Of a stretch of DNA of 64,000 nt, positions 31,938-43,277 are shown piece after piece (position 1 is the stretch's first letter; each line of letters opens with the position of its first letter). This stretch comes from Sorghum bicolor (Eukaryota > Streptophyta > Magnoliopsida > Poales > Poaceae). The notes under the pieces are model-generated. The model did not search any database. It was not told the origin of the DNA and saw nothing but the letters and a program-made list of their open reading frames with translations. Position numbers and translations under genes: made by a program. The stretch lies in NCBI RefSeq assembly GCF_000003195.3, contig NC_012871.2:18048658-18112657 (forward strand), in the 5' to 3' direction.

Positions 31938-32672
31938 GTCTCTGGCGGAGGACCTACACATGAGGTTTGTGATGTTACCCCGTTATCATTTTTTTACAAC
32001 GGGATTTATGTTCTGTCAAAGTTTTGGGAGTACTTGCGGATTGCCTTTCCCAATCGAAACATTGTAGATATGATTGATTTTATTGATTTTGATATTGATG
32101 ACGAACGATCTGAACTCGCTCCTTCGCTTGTGCATCATGGAACCTGGCCTCCATCGTAGGTTGTTGTTTCAGTTTTCTTTTCTTTATTTTGTTGTAGCAT
32201 TTGTTAGGCTTGATCCATGATTATTTTCCTAGCATATCCTTTGTACCCGATTCTATGTATTTTTGGCAAAGACGAAGAGGTGTTTTGTCTACCAGAGGAT
32301 CCAGACCTTTTGGCAAAACTCTATCTTCCCGGTCGCCTGTAGGTTTGTTCTTCTTACTTGACTAGAAAAATTGTGCTTTTGATGTGAATGAAGATGTGTT
32401 GCTCACTGTGCTTATTTGCTTTTGGCTTTCAGGTTGCTCTTCCTCTTCCTTCACATGGTGTTCTTCTGCAAGATTTTCAAGAGGGGTCATATGTACCTCC
32501 AGTGACTTTGAAGCGGGGAGATCTTTACATCAACGGGTGGATTCTTAATTGGTGGCGTCGCGAATTTCCCTCGCGCATGGTGGATGACCTAGTCGAGTAT
32601 GTTGCCCATGACTATTGCGATGAAATACTGATGTTTGGTCCTTCGGGCGTTAGGATTGTTCGTGATACTTGA
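31938..32672 (+). pseudogene. Second plus-strand gene in element G, exons with poly(A) signal
   Basis: I do not recognise the family. Exon-like pieces: 31938-about 32160 (FFYNGIYVLSKFWEYLRIAF, FIDFDIDDERSELAP) after acceptor TGCATAG; about 32270-32338 (DEEVFCLPEDPDLLAKLYL); and 32433-32672 after acceptor GGCTTTCAG (GDLYINGWILNWWRREFP, VEYVAHDYCDEILMFGPSG), ending TGA. A poly(A) signal AATAAA follows at 32795-32800. The amino-acid composition, clean acceptor sites and 3' end suggest a real gene, rich in Trp and acidic residues. It lies in the same strand and region as the coiled-coil gene, so it may be its 3' continuation or a separate gene. Whether it is element-borne or captured is open. Confidence 0.45.
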
Positions 32673-32800
32673 GTCCTTCGTCGTCTATGTGATGAAGGCT
32701 TTAGTTTTGAGGGTTGTACTCAAGTTTGTAATTTTGACTTTGTTTTTCTTTTTCTCCTTTGATGTTATCGTTAGTTGTACTCATTATCAATATGAATAAA

Positions 32801-33153
32801 AGTTGATTTTACATGGGAGATCTTATTACTATTTGAGGTTGCGCTTACTTTCTATTTTGCTCCTTGCCTGCTTTTGGCAAACTTACTAGTTGTGTACAGG
32901 AATCTACGCATCACTATGGTGTTGATCCTAGGGATCTTTGTCTTGATGATGATGTGTGTTGCTTGACGCTAAATGTTGCGGAGGTGCTGGTTGCTCTTGG
33001 TCTTGCGGAGGTTAGTTGTTTTGTAGTTTATGTGCTTGTCGAGGGCTATTCTTGCTAGGTGCCTTTATTGGTTTGCTCATTTTTTGCTGGGTGTTGCTCC
33101 CATCAAACATTGGTGAGGTTAACCTTTGCGATGAAGTTTTCTTGGTTGTGGGC
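32801..33153 (+). other. Gene-like remnant of element G, no clear product
   Basis: After the AATAAA signal there is a short plus-strand open stretch (about 32880-33010) with an acceptor-like TGTACAG before it and GTTAGTTG after it, then sequence interrupted by element H. Too short to name. Confidence 0.25.
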
Positions 33154-33615
33154 TGTCGACGAAAGCTAGTCGACAGTCTACCTTGGGGTATACCCATGGT
33201 AGTAGTTTATCGGCAGACAGGTGCGCAAGCTACGAACTTGATGGTGACGCAAGACATGGATAAGGATTTTATCCAGGTTCGGCCGCCGTGTGGGCGTAAT
33301 ACCTATGTCCTGCGTCTGATTGTATTGGATTGTGTTGAGTTGAGATAAGTTGTCTAAGGGGGGTCCCTTACCTCTCCTTATATAGTCCAGAGGGCAGGGT
33401 TACACATCTGAAAACTAATCCAAGTCGGTTACAATTTCCATAGATAGTACGACATCAATTCCTATTTCAACCGACTAGAATCATGCTTGATCTCCTCGTC
33501 TTGTTTCCTTGCGCGAAACTCCAAGCAGTTGGATCAAGCCTCGAATTGTCTCGTGATGGGCCAAATCTCCTAGCCCAAGTCTAGCCGTAAGGGTATAGGG
33601 GTTTATACCCCCACA
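33154..33615 (-). repeat. 3' LTR of element H
   Basis: 462 bp, matches 37804-38264. Minus-strand TATATAAGG near 33378-33386. Confidence 0.82.
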
Positions 33616-33729
33616 GCTAGTCTCCGAGCTCCATGTATTATGATGTAACGCGTCGTCTTGAGCTTCTTCGACCAGTAAGGCTTGACGTCTTCGATTAGCA
33701 GGAAAGTCGCTTAAACAGTTGCAACGGTA

Positions 33730-35577
33730 TGAAAGTCCCTAATATGGCTAGAGGGGGGTGAATAGCCTATTAAAAAATTCTATAAATTCACTAGAGCAAG
33801 AGGTTAGTAAATAACAAAGCGAAGCTTTTTGCTCTAGCTCTAAGAGGTGTTTGCAAGCCACCTATCCAACAATTTAAGTTCATATTATCACTAGGCACAC
33901 AAGAGCTATGTCTCTACTTACATTAGAGAGCTACCTAAAGTTTCTATACAAGTATGTAAGCTACTCTAGTTTGCAAGAAAGTAAGAGAGAAGGTTTGATC
34001 TTTATACCACCGCGTAGAGGGGATGAACCAATCAATAATATGAAGTCCAATCACCGGGAGAAATCCAAAGTACAATCACAATGGAGACACACGATTTTCT
34101 CCCGAGGTTCACGTGCTTGCCGTCACGCTACGTCCCCGTTGTGTCGACCAACACTTGGTGGTTCGGTGGCTAAGAGGTGTAGCACGAACCTCGTCCTCAC
34201 TAGGACACCACAAGAACCTACCCACAAGTGAGGTAGCTCAATGACACGAGCAATCCACTAATGTTGCCTTTGGCACTCCGCCGAGGTAGGCACAAACCTC
34301 TCACAATCAACGGGAGATGGCCACGAACAATCACCAACTCATGCCAATGCTCCTCCGCTGCTCCAAGCCGTCTAGGTGGCGGCAACCACCAAGAGTAATA
34401 AGAAAACCGCAGCTAGAACGATCCCCAAGTGCCACTAGATGCAATCACTCAAGCAAATGCACTTGGAATCACTCCCAATCTCACAAAGATGAATAATCTA
34501 AGAAGGAGATGAGTGGGAGGTGTTTGCTTAGGCTCACAAGGATGTCTAGTAGTCAAGAATGCCAAGAGAGAGCCCCAAGCCGGCCAAAGACGTATTTATA
34601 GCCCCTCAAACAAATAGAGTCGTTGGCTCTTTCACTGGGCGAAATACAGGGTCACCAGACGCTCTTAAAGGGGCACCGGATGCTCAACACCTGCGTCCGG
34701 TGCTCCAGAAGCGGCCACGTGTCACCTTCTGAAACTCTCGTGTCATAGTCTAACGGTCACCTGCAACACACCGGACGCTCTACAAGTCCACACCGGACGC
34801 GTCCGGTGCTAACCGGACTCATGCGCAGAAAGGGTTGCAAAACCTCAGGGTCACCGGACGCTAAGCTAGTCCACACCGGACGCGTCCGGTGCTCACCGGA
34901 CTCATGCGCAGAGAGGGTTGCAAAACGCCCGCACACCGGACGCGCACCACCGGACGCTCAAGCCAGCGTCCGGTGCCTATCGTCTGGTGCCTTACCCTAG
35001 CTGGGCCAGGCACTGTCTGCACCGGACGCTCAGACTCAGCGTCCAGTGTCCGCGACTTCTCCAAATTTCCCACCGGCGCAATAAAAAATATGCACTTCAT
35101 TTTTTCGAAAAGCGCCGGACCCATCCTCTCTCTACACTTCAAACTCCACCTCCTTCTCAAAGTGTGCCAACACCACAATGTGTAAACCAACAAGTGCACG
35201 TATGTTAGCATTTTCACAATCATTTTCTTTGAAGGAGTTAAGTTAGCACACTAGGTTCTAAATGCATGCACATGAACAATGAGTGGTATAGTACGGCTAT
35301 CTATCCTAAATGTGATCACACTCTCTATGGTGTCTTGATCACCAAAACCAAAACCCTAAGCAATACCTTTGCCTTGATCTCCATAGGGTTTTGTTTTTCT
35401 CTTTCTTCTTTTCCAAGTTGAGCACTTGATCATCTTGTGGTCATCACCATCATTACCATGATCATCTCTTGCTCCATCACTTGGCATGTACCAACCTTAT
35501 TAAGTCTACACACACTTAGTATAGAGGTTAGTACTTAGGGTTTCATCAATTATCCAAAACCAAACTAGGGCTTTTCA
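33730..35577 (-). mobile_element. Solo LTR J inside element H
   Basis: 1848 bp with TGAAAGTCCC...GGGCTTTTCA ends and target duplication CGGTA (33725-33729, 35578-35582). Minus-strand TATAAATA near 34592-34600. A dense cluster of ACCGGACGC/GCGTCCGGT motifs lies at 34676-35046, including two perfect 18-bp palindromes (34791-34808 and 34874-34891) within an 83-bp tandem duplication. No coding region. Confidence 0.82.
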
Positions 35578-35582
35578 CGGTA

Positions 35583-37803
35583 TTTTGACCAACTCAAAAG
35601 ACAATTGATCAACATCGATATCAAAGAAGCAGGTTGTTCGAAGAATGCATGGTGCTCTTAAACAAAAAAGATTTATTTCCTGATGAAGTATGCCCACTGT
35701 ACTTTTCTGAAAAGTATAGACTTTCAAAAAGCAAGCAAATTCACTGCAAAGTGAAGTGTGCTCACTTAGTCCCCGAGCCTGGTAATAGGTGACGTAGTCA
35801 CGTGATGCCAGGGTCAAAAGAGAAAATCCTTCCTAGAAAAGAGAAAACTGACATGCATCGCCAGATGCATCGTACCGATGTAGTCCCCGAGCTTGCTGGA
35901 GGCAAAATATGAGCCTTGTAGCAAGGTCTAAATAGTTAAAATTATCCCTCAGTTGTATATGAGTCCAATTCATATGTAACTTAGAAGAGCAGTCCCCAAA
36001 CTGAGAAGAGCACGGTTGGGAATGTAAACGTGCTCGGTGGTCGGCACAATCCCCGAGCACGGCATAAAGAATGGTCGACCAGTCCCCGAGCATGGTTGGG
36101 AACGTAAACGTGCTCGGTGGTCGGCACAGTCCCCGAGCACGGCATAGAGACTGATCGACTAGTCCCCGAGGATGGTTGGGAACGTAAACGTGCTCGGTGG
36201 TCGGCACAGTCTTCGAGCACAGCGTAGAGACTAGTCGACAAGTCCCCGAGTGTGGTTGGGAACGTAAACGTGCTCGCTGGTCGGAGCAGTCCCCGAGCAC
36301 AGCGTAGGAAATAGTCAACGAGTCCCCGAGCGTTGTTTGTTGACTGAGCCAAACTCTAAAAAATAAATATGGAGAATAGGCAGTACATGATGTATAAATA
36401 AATTAGATAAAAAATCAGCATTTAGATAAGTTTTAGATTTTTTGTTATAAAATTAGCACGAGTAGTTAATTCATCCTAGAGCTTGTACCAGCTCTGGTCT
36501 AGCCAACAACCAGCACGAGGTGCGGAACCTAGGCACGCATAGGATTGCCAGCCTCGCCAGAGACTGCCGACCACCCGGAACGCATAGGGCAGATCTCATG
36601 CACGTGTAGGGAGGAGTCGGAGACAGTGCGGCTCTGGAAATCTCGTGTAGGAGAAAAAACTAGTTGACTAACCAAAAAGTTGTTTTGAAGGATAATAAAA
36701 AATATTATGTCAAAAATAAATAAAATATTAGAAGTGCACTTATTTTTGGACGGAAGTCTGGTCGGTGTTGACAAAATTATCTGGCCCCCGAGCTTTTTGA
36801 CCTGTCGTCGTAACGGTGGTCACGATTGTCGTAGCACCGTTCTTTGTAACGATCATCATTACGACATGGCTGGTGGTCGGAACAAGTAGACGGAGCATCT
36901 CGCTGGCAGCTTGGATCGCTTAAGAGTTAGGATGGATAGCTTGCTCGGATGTGTTACGCGACAGTTCAGATGGAGCTCAATGGTTTGCTTGACAGCGTGG
37001 ACGGATTGATGTGGCAGACTAAAGGCTCGACTGGCTCGTGGATGGCTAACTTGCTCGCCTGCTGCTTTGGATGGCTCAACAGTGTATATCCGTAGGTAAG
37101 TATGCATGATAGATGCATATGCGCATGCAAGTCTTCGTAGTCGGTTTGTATGTACGTACGCCTTCCTTATTTGCTTGCTTGTCGCTGCTTGATCAAGGCC
37201 GAGTAGCTACTTGCCCATGTAGATGTAAGTACGTGAAGCTTGCATATGTGATACATGTCAATGAAAGTTGGTCTCAGACTTATCCTGCAGCTTGGCCTTC
37301 TTCGATTTGGCTGTTGTCGCCGACGTGGATTGATGATCTTCGACCAAGATTCGGATTTAATAGTATGCGTTGCTCCTTGATCTTAATGAAAACCTCGGGT
37401 TTGATGCATGCATGCTTTGACAGCCCATGTAAGCTTCATCCGAGTCACTAATACCAGTAATTATATCTTGCATGAGCCTCAAGGTGTACGTCGTCCTTTC
37501 CTTTACTTGGCTGGATGCCGATCGATCACAAGCCAGATTGGATCGTGTCATAGACGAGTTAGCCAGGGCATCGTGAAGGGATCAAATCCGATCAGCGAGG
37601 GTCGAGTTACTTCTTGGTATGCCGCCGCCAAAGCCCAATGACATGTAGTCGATCAAGATCCTCACGTCTTAACGTGTTGCCCGAAGATGCTTGACGCTAG
37701 AAGCGAGTCGCCGCAATTGACGTAGGTTGATGAATAAAATTTCCATCTAGTTCGCCTAGGAAGTTGTACGCACATTCTCTACCTGGCGTGCCACTGTCGA
37801 CGA
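35583..37803 (-). other. Non-coding interior of element H
   Basis: No supported ORF. It is marked by repeated AGTCCCCGAGC boxes and the tandem repeat listed separately. Primer binding site at 37776-37793, 10 bases from the right LTR. Confidence 0.6.
36014..36340. repeat. 80-bp tandem repeat with internal inverted repeats, about four copies
   Basis: The marker GGTTGGGAA starts at 36014, 36094, 36174 and 36254, an exact period of 80. Each unit has GTGCTCGG (GTGCTCGC in the last) about 15 bases before CCGAGCAC, so it could fold as a hairpin, plus AGTCCCCGAG boxes. Confidence 0.9.
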
Positions 37804-38264
37804 TGTCGACGAAAGCTAGTTGGCAGTCTACTTGGGGTATACCTACGGTAGTAGTTTATCGGCAGACAGGTGCGCAAGCTACGAACTTGATGGTGACGCA
37901 AGACACGGACAAGGATTTTATCCAGGTTCGGCCGCCGTGTGGGCGTAATACCTACGTCCTGCGTCTGATTGTATTGGATTGTGTTGAGTTGAGATAAGTT
38001 GTCTAAGGGGGGTCCCTTGCCTCTTCTTATATAGTCTATAGGGCAGGGTTACAGATCTGAAAACTAATCCAAGTCGGTTACAATTGTCATAGATAGTACG
38101 ACATCAATTCCTATTTCAACCGACTAGAATCCTGCTTGATCTCCTCGTCTTGTTTCCTTGCGCGAAACTCCGAGCAATTGGATCAAGCCTCGAACTGTCT
38201 CGTGACGAGCCAAATCTCCTAGCCCAAGTCTAGCCGTAAGGGTATAGGGGTTTATACCCCCGCA
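37804..38264 (-). repeat. 5' LTR of element H
   Basis: 461 bp, TGTCGACGAAAG...TACCCCCGCA. Minus-strand TATATAAG near 38024-38032. Followed by TGGGG. Confidence 0.82.
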
Positions 38265-39430
38265 TGGGGATGTTACGAGACTTCATGTGATACCCTTCCG
38301 TAACCTCTGATACTTATATGCATTGTTTTTGCTGTAGCTGTACACAACCCTGTGGAAGTTGTTCATCACAGTGTCGTGGGTTGCGTGTTATGCCCTTGTG
38401 TTCCATCTCTCCTTCGCTAGGTCTACCTATTACGAGTCTTCGTGTCGTATCGGTAGTGGTGCTAACGGGTAAGTTCACTCCTGCTACCATGTTTCTCTTG
38501 CAGTGGCGAAGCTAGAGCGAATTAGAGAGGGGTGTACTTAGCTTGTGGGTGCATAGACATCTTTTATAGGGGGTGCGTATATGGTGAATTTTTGAGTTTA
38601 ATCACTGTTTTTATAAATTTTAGGGGGTGCATTTGCACCCCCTAATCATCAAGTAGCTTCGCCCCTGTTCTCTTGTGTCTGGTTTTTATGCTTTGGGCAC
38701 TGGGACTATTTGTCTAATTTGTGGCAGTTTCCTCCTGACTGAGGTTCGTGTTGGTAGGGTGTCTGGTTTTATAGTGGTGGCTTACTTGATTGCATGTACT
38801 TTGTTACTTGTGTCGTTATTGTAGGGTCTACTTTGGTGGTTGTGGTCGCCGAGGCTGACACGATTTTATAAATTTTATGCTTGCTTTTGGGTGACATTAG
38901 CCTTCGGTTTTGGCGACCTTCACCATTTTTTTGGTGGAGCCATATTGAAATTTTTGGCTTGTGCATCGTGAAGCCTAAGGTTCTATCAGGTCTTTTTCAC
39001 GATTGTGTGCCTAATTCCAGGCCAACTTTTGATGCCTGATAAGGACAGGGATTTGTCGTTTTTGACTGAATTGACCTTGCTGCCTCATTTTTTGCCAGGT
39101 CTTTTGCTAAGGTCTTGGCGTTTTTTCACCCTTCAGCTTTATGCTACGGAGGGTCCTTATTTTGCGTAATGCTTTCTTGTCGAATGTCGTGTCCCTGGTG
39201 CTGGCCATTTTTTACTTCTAATGTAATGTACTTTTCATGGGGTGATTCCTCTTTATATTTTAGAGGGTTTTACATATGTTCTGCCTTGTTAAAAACCTCA
39301 CCTCCGCAAGGAGTACCCCTATGAGGAAAAGAGTGTAGTTCTTGAATGGGCAGTAAAAACAAAATTAGATCCTAGGAAAAGTTTGGTCGCCCGCCTTTGC
39401 TTATACTTCTACAAAGGGCGGCCTTACATT
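38265..39430 (+). other. Tail region of element G with exon-like pieces
   Basis: Plus strand: an acceptor-like TTTTTGCTGTAG at about 38325-38336 is followed by an open stretch to about 38469 and a GTAAGT donor. Another acceptor-like TTATTGTAG near 38825 precedes a short open stretch. The piece between holds a hAT MITE. Minus strand: region just downstream of the end of G pol. No product can be named. Confidence 0.3.
38501..38667. mobile_element. 167-bp hAT-type MITE
   Basis: Terminal inverted repeats CAGTGGCGAAGCTA and TAGCTTCGCCCCTG, flanked by a perfect 8 bp duplication TTCTCTTG (38493-38500, 38668-38675). The 8 bp duplication and CAG-type ends are diagnostic of hAT. No coding capacity. 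Confidence 0.88.
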
Positions 39431-42240
39431 CAGATGTAAAATCTGCATAGGTTGTCTACATTCTATGTGTGTGCATAGGCTTTTCCTTCATGGTCGTACA
39501 GTTGGAATGAGCCTTGTCTTCCTTCTTGCTTTTCCGTGTAAGGTACTGTTGAGCATTATTAACGTCATTACCAAAAGTAGACTTAGTTTTCTAATTCTGA
39601 TAACGGCGCCAAAAATGCCAAACCTATCCCTCATGCCACTTAAGCCAAGTTGTCATCCCCAGCATGACATAAGAGACGCGGTATTGAAATATGCAATTGT
39701 TCTTCTGAATGAATAATAAATGAGATCTGCAAGTGCACAGATTAATACTGATGTAGCATTTTAACTGGGAAGTATTCCAGGTATCGTTATTTATATTTTT
39801 ACCACTGGGAAGGGATTGCTAATCATCAATATTGATTATGGAATGAAATATGGAATTGAGTATCTATCATTGCATGTGTAATAGAGAGCATTTATCTATC
39901 TCTTTCATACAGGGATAAATGTCACATAAAATATAGATAAAGTATAAATGGTGACAAAGATAATTAATCTGATCAGCATAACTAGCAACATGTAATAATG
40001 ATAAGCACCTCAACAGATATTCTAGCAAGTCATTAGCATGGAATTAGGATGAACTACAAGAATATTTCCTAAGTTATTCTTAACTATAAAGTCTAGAATA
40101 TCATAGTTATTGCAATTATACTTGGCAATCATTGCGAGACAGGACTACGCCCATGCATAGTGATATTATCAAGGAAGATGAGAAACATAGCAATCACACC
40201 CCTGTAATAATGTTGCTCTGCCTGCCCTATAAACGGGAGGGGGACTATATAAGAATCAATGGAGCTGTCACCACCACGAACTACCCCACGATCCGGCATA
40301 TAGGGTACAATCGCAGATAAATACGGTATAGGCACCATGCCTACACAATACTTATCATTTACCCACTGTACACATGGATAAACGCTATACGATCCTAAAC
40401 ATGTATATAATTCCAATCTAACTAAGCCAAGCATATCACTATGATGAACTAAGAACGATATAATTGCAAATATAAACAAGTAGAGCAAAGTCATAATCAA
40501 TATATTGAAGTAGAACAAAGTCATATTCATAATATTGAAGAACAATGATGAACAAATGAAGAACAGTAGAGGAATTACCAAGAATCCTCTTGACATATCC
40601 GGAAACCAATCGAAGATTGACTCCTTCTAATTCTAATCCTATGTAGCTATGCTAAACTAGAGATCTAGTTGATGAGGTGGCTCTAGGGCTTGATCAGGGA
40701 CTTCTTCTCCCGAGATGAATGAATGAATTAGGGCTTCTCAGGTCCTCCTCTCCAGGGGCCAGGGAGCCTGCTTATATAATCTTTCCAAATGAATATAGGC
40801 CGTCGGATCAAACCGACCTTAATCGCATGGTTTTCCTTAATCCCTTAGGTCGGTGGAGCATGATCCGTGAGGCGGAGCCTGATTGGCTCTCAGGCTAGGG
40901 CGGGCGGCCAAGTGGGGAGGGCGGGCGCCCTGTCCCCGGGCCCGCTCGGCCTCCCGCTCGTTCCCGTGGCTTCTGGACTCTTCTAGATGTTGGATAATTG
41001 CGCAGCACGTTAATATCTCTATGTAAACCCGACGTGTGGGCCTTTCCTCCATAATTCCTGATAACCCCCTACAGAAATAGACAAACACCAAAAGTTTTGG
41101 AATTCCGTCAGATAAAACCCTAAGTCTGGGTGTTGGTTGCATTTGGGTCCCTTTCTTTGTTTATTTGTTGATTATATTTGATACTTAAGGACCGTCAATA
41201 GGTACTTCCCACTTTGGTTGGAGGTTGCCTGCATTTGATGAATTTCCTTTTCTCCTGAGGACTAAGTCCCCATCTTCTATATTCATTCTTATGACTTTTT
41301 GGTCTCTCCATATTTTGGTTTCTTGCTGGTACTTGTTGATGTTTTCCATGGCTTCTAGCCTTGTTCCTTCGACTATTTCTTTGCAGTAACCTTCGTCTTC
41401 GGCTAGTAGTTGTTTCATTGTGCGAAGGCTTTGGTTTTTTATTTCCTCCGAGAGCATCGCTTCCTCGCCATACAGGAGTTTGAAAGGGGTGAATCTTGTG
41501 GCTCTTAAAGCGATTGTGTTGTGGGACCATACAACTTTTGGTAGTTCTTTTGTATGTTTTCCTTTATGGAGGTTGAATAGTGTCTTGGAAATTGCAGAGA
41601 ATATTATCCTGTTTGCTCTTTCTATCACTCCGTTTGACTCTGGATGATAGACTTGAAGTGAAGGCAATCTTAGTTCCTATGCTTTGGTAGAATTCTCTGA
41701 ATTTCTCTGAATCAAACTATTTTCTGTTGTCCACTGTCAACAGGCTTGAGACTCCAAACCTACACACAATGTTCTGCTAGAAGAACTTCTTGATTGTTTC
41801 TGAAGTGATTGTTGCTAGTGGTTTTGCTTCGATCCATCTTGTGAAGTATTCTATTGCAACAATGGCGAACCTATTTCCCCCTGTGCCATTGGTAAATGGC
41901 CTACCAAGTCCATCCCCCATCTTTGCAAGGGCCAAGTTGATGCTATGAGCTGTGTGTATGCTGAGGGGTTTGCCTGATGTGGTGCAAAGCTTTGGCATGC
42001 TTCATAGGTTCTCACAATGTGCTCAGCATCCTTGATGTGTGTTGGCGAGTAGAAACCTTGTCTTAGGGCTTTGGCTGATAGCGCCTGTGGCCCTAAGTGT
42101 GAACCACACATTCCTTCGTGTATTTCATGTAGCAGCTCCTTGCTGTCATCTTGTGATATGCATTTTAGTAGGGGTTGTACTACTCCTTTTTTGTACAGGT
42201 TCTCTTCAATGATGATGTAATTCCTTGCCCTTGCCTCCAT
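39431..42240 (-). pseudogene. Integrase of element G, split by solo LTR E
   Basis: The minus strand from 42240 reads the integrase N-terminal region (HEIHEGMCGSHLGPQALSAK, CQSFAPHQANP). The core follows with a frameshift near 41990 (FAIVAIEYFTRWIEAKPLAT) and more breaks at 41660-41775, then HPESNGVIERANRI and the C-terminal part (GEEAMLSEEI, LQPKWEVP). Solo LTR E interrupts the gene at 41201. The continuation on the other side, 39546-39431, gives SFQLYDHEGKAYAHT-stop-NVDNLCRFYI, the usual pol C-terminus with one TAG. The catalytic D,D,E cannot all be confirmed because of the breaks. Clearly non-functional. Confidence 0.75.
39547..41200 (-). mobile_element. Solo LTR E (same family as D, opposite strand)
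   Basis: 1654 bp, flanked by the 5 bp duplication GGTAC (39542-39546, 41201-41205). On the minus strand it runs from TATTGACGGTCC (first base pair of the usual TGTTG decayed) to AATGCTCAACA. Minus-strand TATATAAG near 40770-40778. Collinear with solo LTR D (1652 bp). It sits inside the integrase C-terminus of G. Confidence 0.88.
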
Positions 42241-42549
42241 TCTCTTAGTTGTTGCTTCATCCTCCGTGTTTGCCTTGTTGTTCAGGGAATCTATAATTGC
42301 TTGTCTCCAGTCTTTGCCTTATGCGAGTAGCACCGTGCAGAATGCCTTCGACACTATCGCAGGTGATTTGAGGACCTGATAGAAGGTCTTAGGTGGGATG
42401 GGCAAGTTGTTTGATGTGGCTTTTTCTAGTTTGTCTGCTTCGTTGTTTTTAGATCTTGGAATGTGACAAAGCGTGAATCCCTTAAACCTTCGTTCAAGCC
42501 CCCCACAGCTGCTAGGTACTTTGCTAGTTCTTAGTTTTGGGCTAGATAT

Positions 42550-43277
42550 TCTTTTTCAACCTGCCTGGCCACAATCTAGGAATCTATTTTGATTAGCAGG
42601 GTTTTTGCTCCTGATGCCTTCACCTTGTTGAGTCCGAGGATGAGTCCCTCATATTCTGCTATGTTGTTTGTTGCTCTGAACTCTAATCTTGTTGTGTACT
42701 TCGACTTTGTTCCAGACAGGGCAACTAAAACTACCGAAGCTCTGGCACCTGCTTGTCCCCATGCTCTATATGTGAATAGGATCCATGTTTGGTGGCTTTC
42801 CTTTTTCTCCACTTGTGCCAAAGGTATCAAATCTGCCATGAAATCTGCTAGTGCTTGGGACCTGATTGTGGTTTTGGGGACATATGTGATGTTGAACTAA
42901 GATAATTTGGCTGCCCATGCCTATCCTTCCAGAGGCTTCCTTGTTTCTAAGGATATCACCCAAGGGCTGTGATGTTGGAACCTTGATCTCATGGCTCTAG
43001 AAGTAATGCTTTAGCTTTCTTGAGACGGTTAGTATTGCATAAGATATTTTCTCGATTTCCGTATAGTTTAGTTTGGCCCCTGACAAAGCTCTTGACACAT
43101 AGTAAACGGGCCTCTAAATGATTCCTTGTTGTTCCTGCTTTTCGTGCACCAGGACCGCGCTAACTGCATGCTCGAAGGCTCTTACATATAATAGTAGCAG
43201 AATCTCTGGTTTTGGCATAGTTACCAACAGGTTGGTTGTGATGTAGTTTTTGAGCTGCTCGAAGGCCTCCGACTGCT
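42550..43277 (-). pseudogene. RNase H region of element G
   Basis: Minus strand. A first RNase H part near 42990-43120 (RPVYYVSRALSGAKLNYTEI) is followed by a second archaeal-type RNase H near 42580-42790 (WILFTYRAWGQAGA, NNIAEYEGLILGL). The normal DGAWG at the second domain's first catalytic Asp reads YRAWG here, so the domain would be inactive. Two RNase H domains again indicate the Tat clade. Frameshifts and stops occur throughout. Confidence 0.7.

Larger units (their letters stand above)
33154..38264 (-). mobile_element. Element H: non-autonomous LTR retrotransposon
   Basis: LTRs at 33154-33615 and 37804-38264 (about 461 bp), termini TGTCGACG...CCCCCACA (plus strand), near-perfect target duplication TGGGC/TGGGG. 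The minus-strand primer site TGGCACGCCAGGTAGAGA (37776-37793) and the tract before the left LTR (about 33616-33640) give minus orientation. After removing solo LTR J the interior is about 2.3 kb and has no gag or pol. It contains an 80-bp tandem repeat and many AGTCCCCGAGC motifs. Confidence 0.82.

Noticed and set aside
32388..32672. Ordinary host gene on the plus strand
   Set aside because: Possible, but it lies between gene pieces and pol of element G with no independent boundary, so I listed it as a pseudogene-like part of G.
36014..36340. Tandem repeats as a CRISPR-like array
   Set aside because: Units are contiguous 80-bp copies without unique spacers, in a plant retrotransposon.
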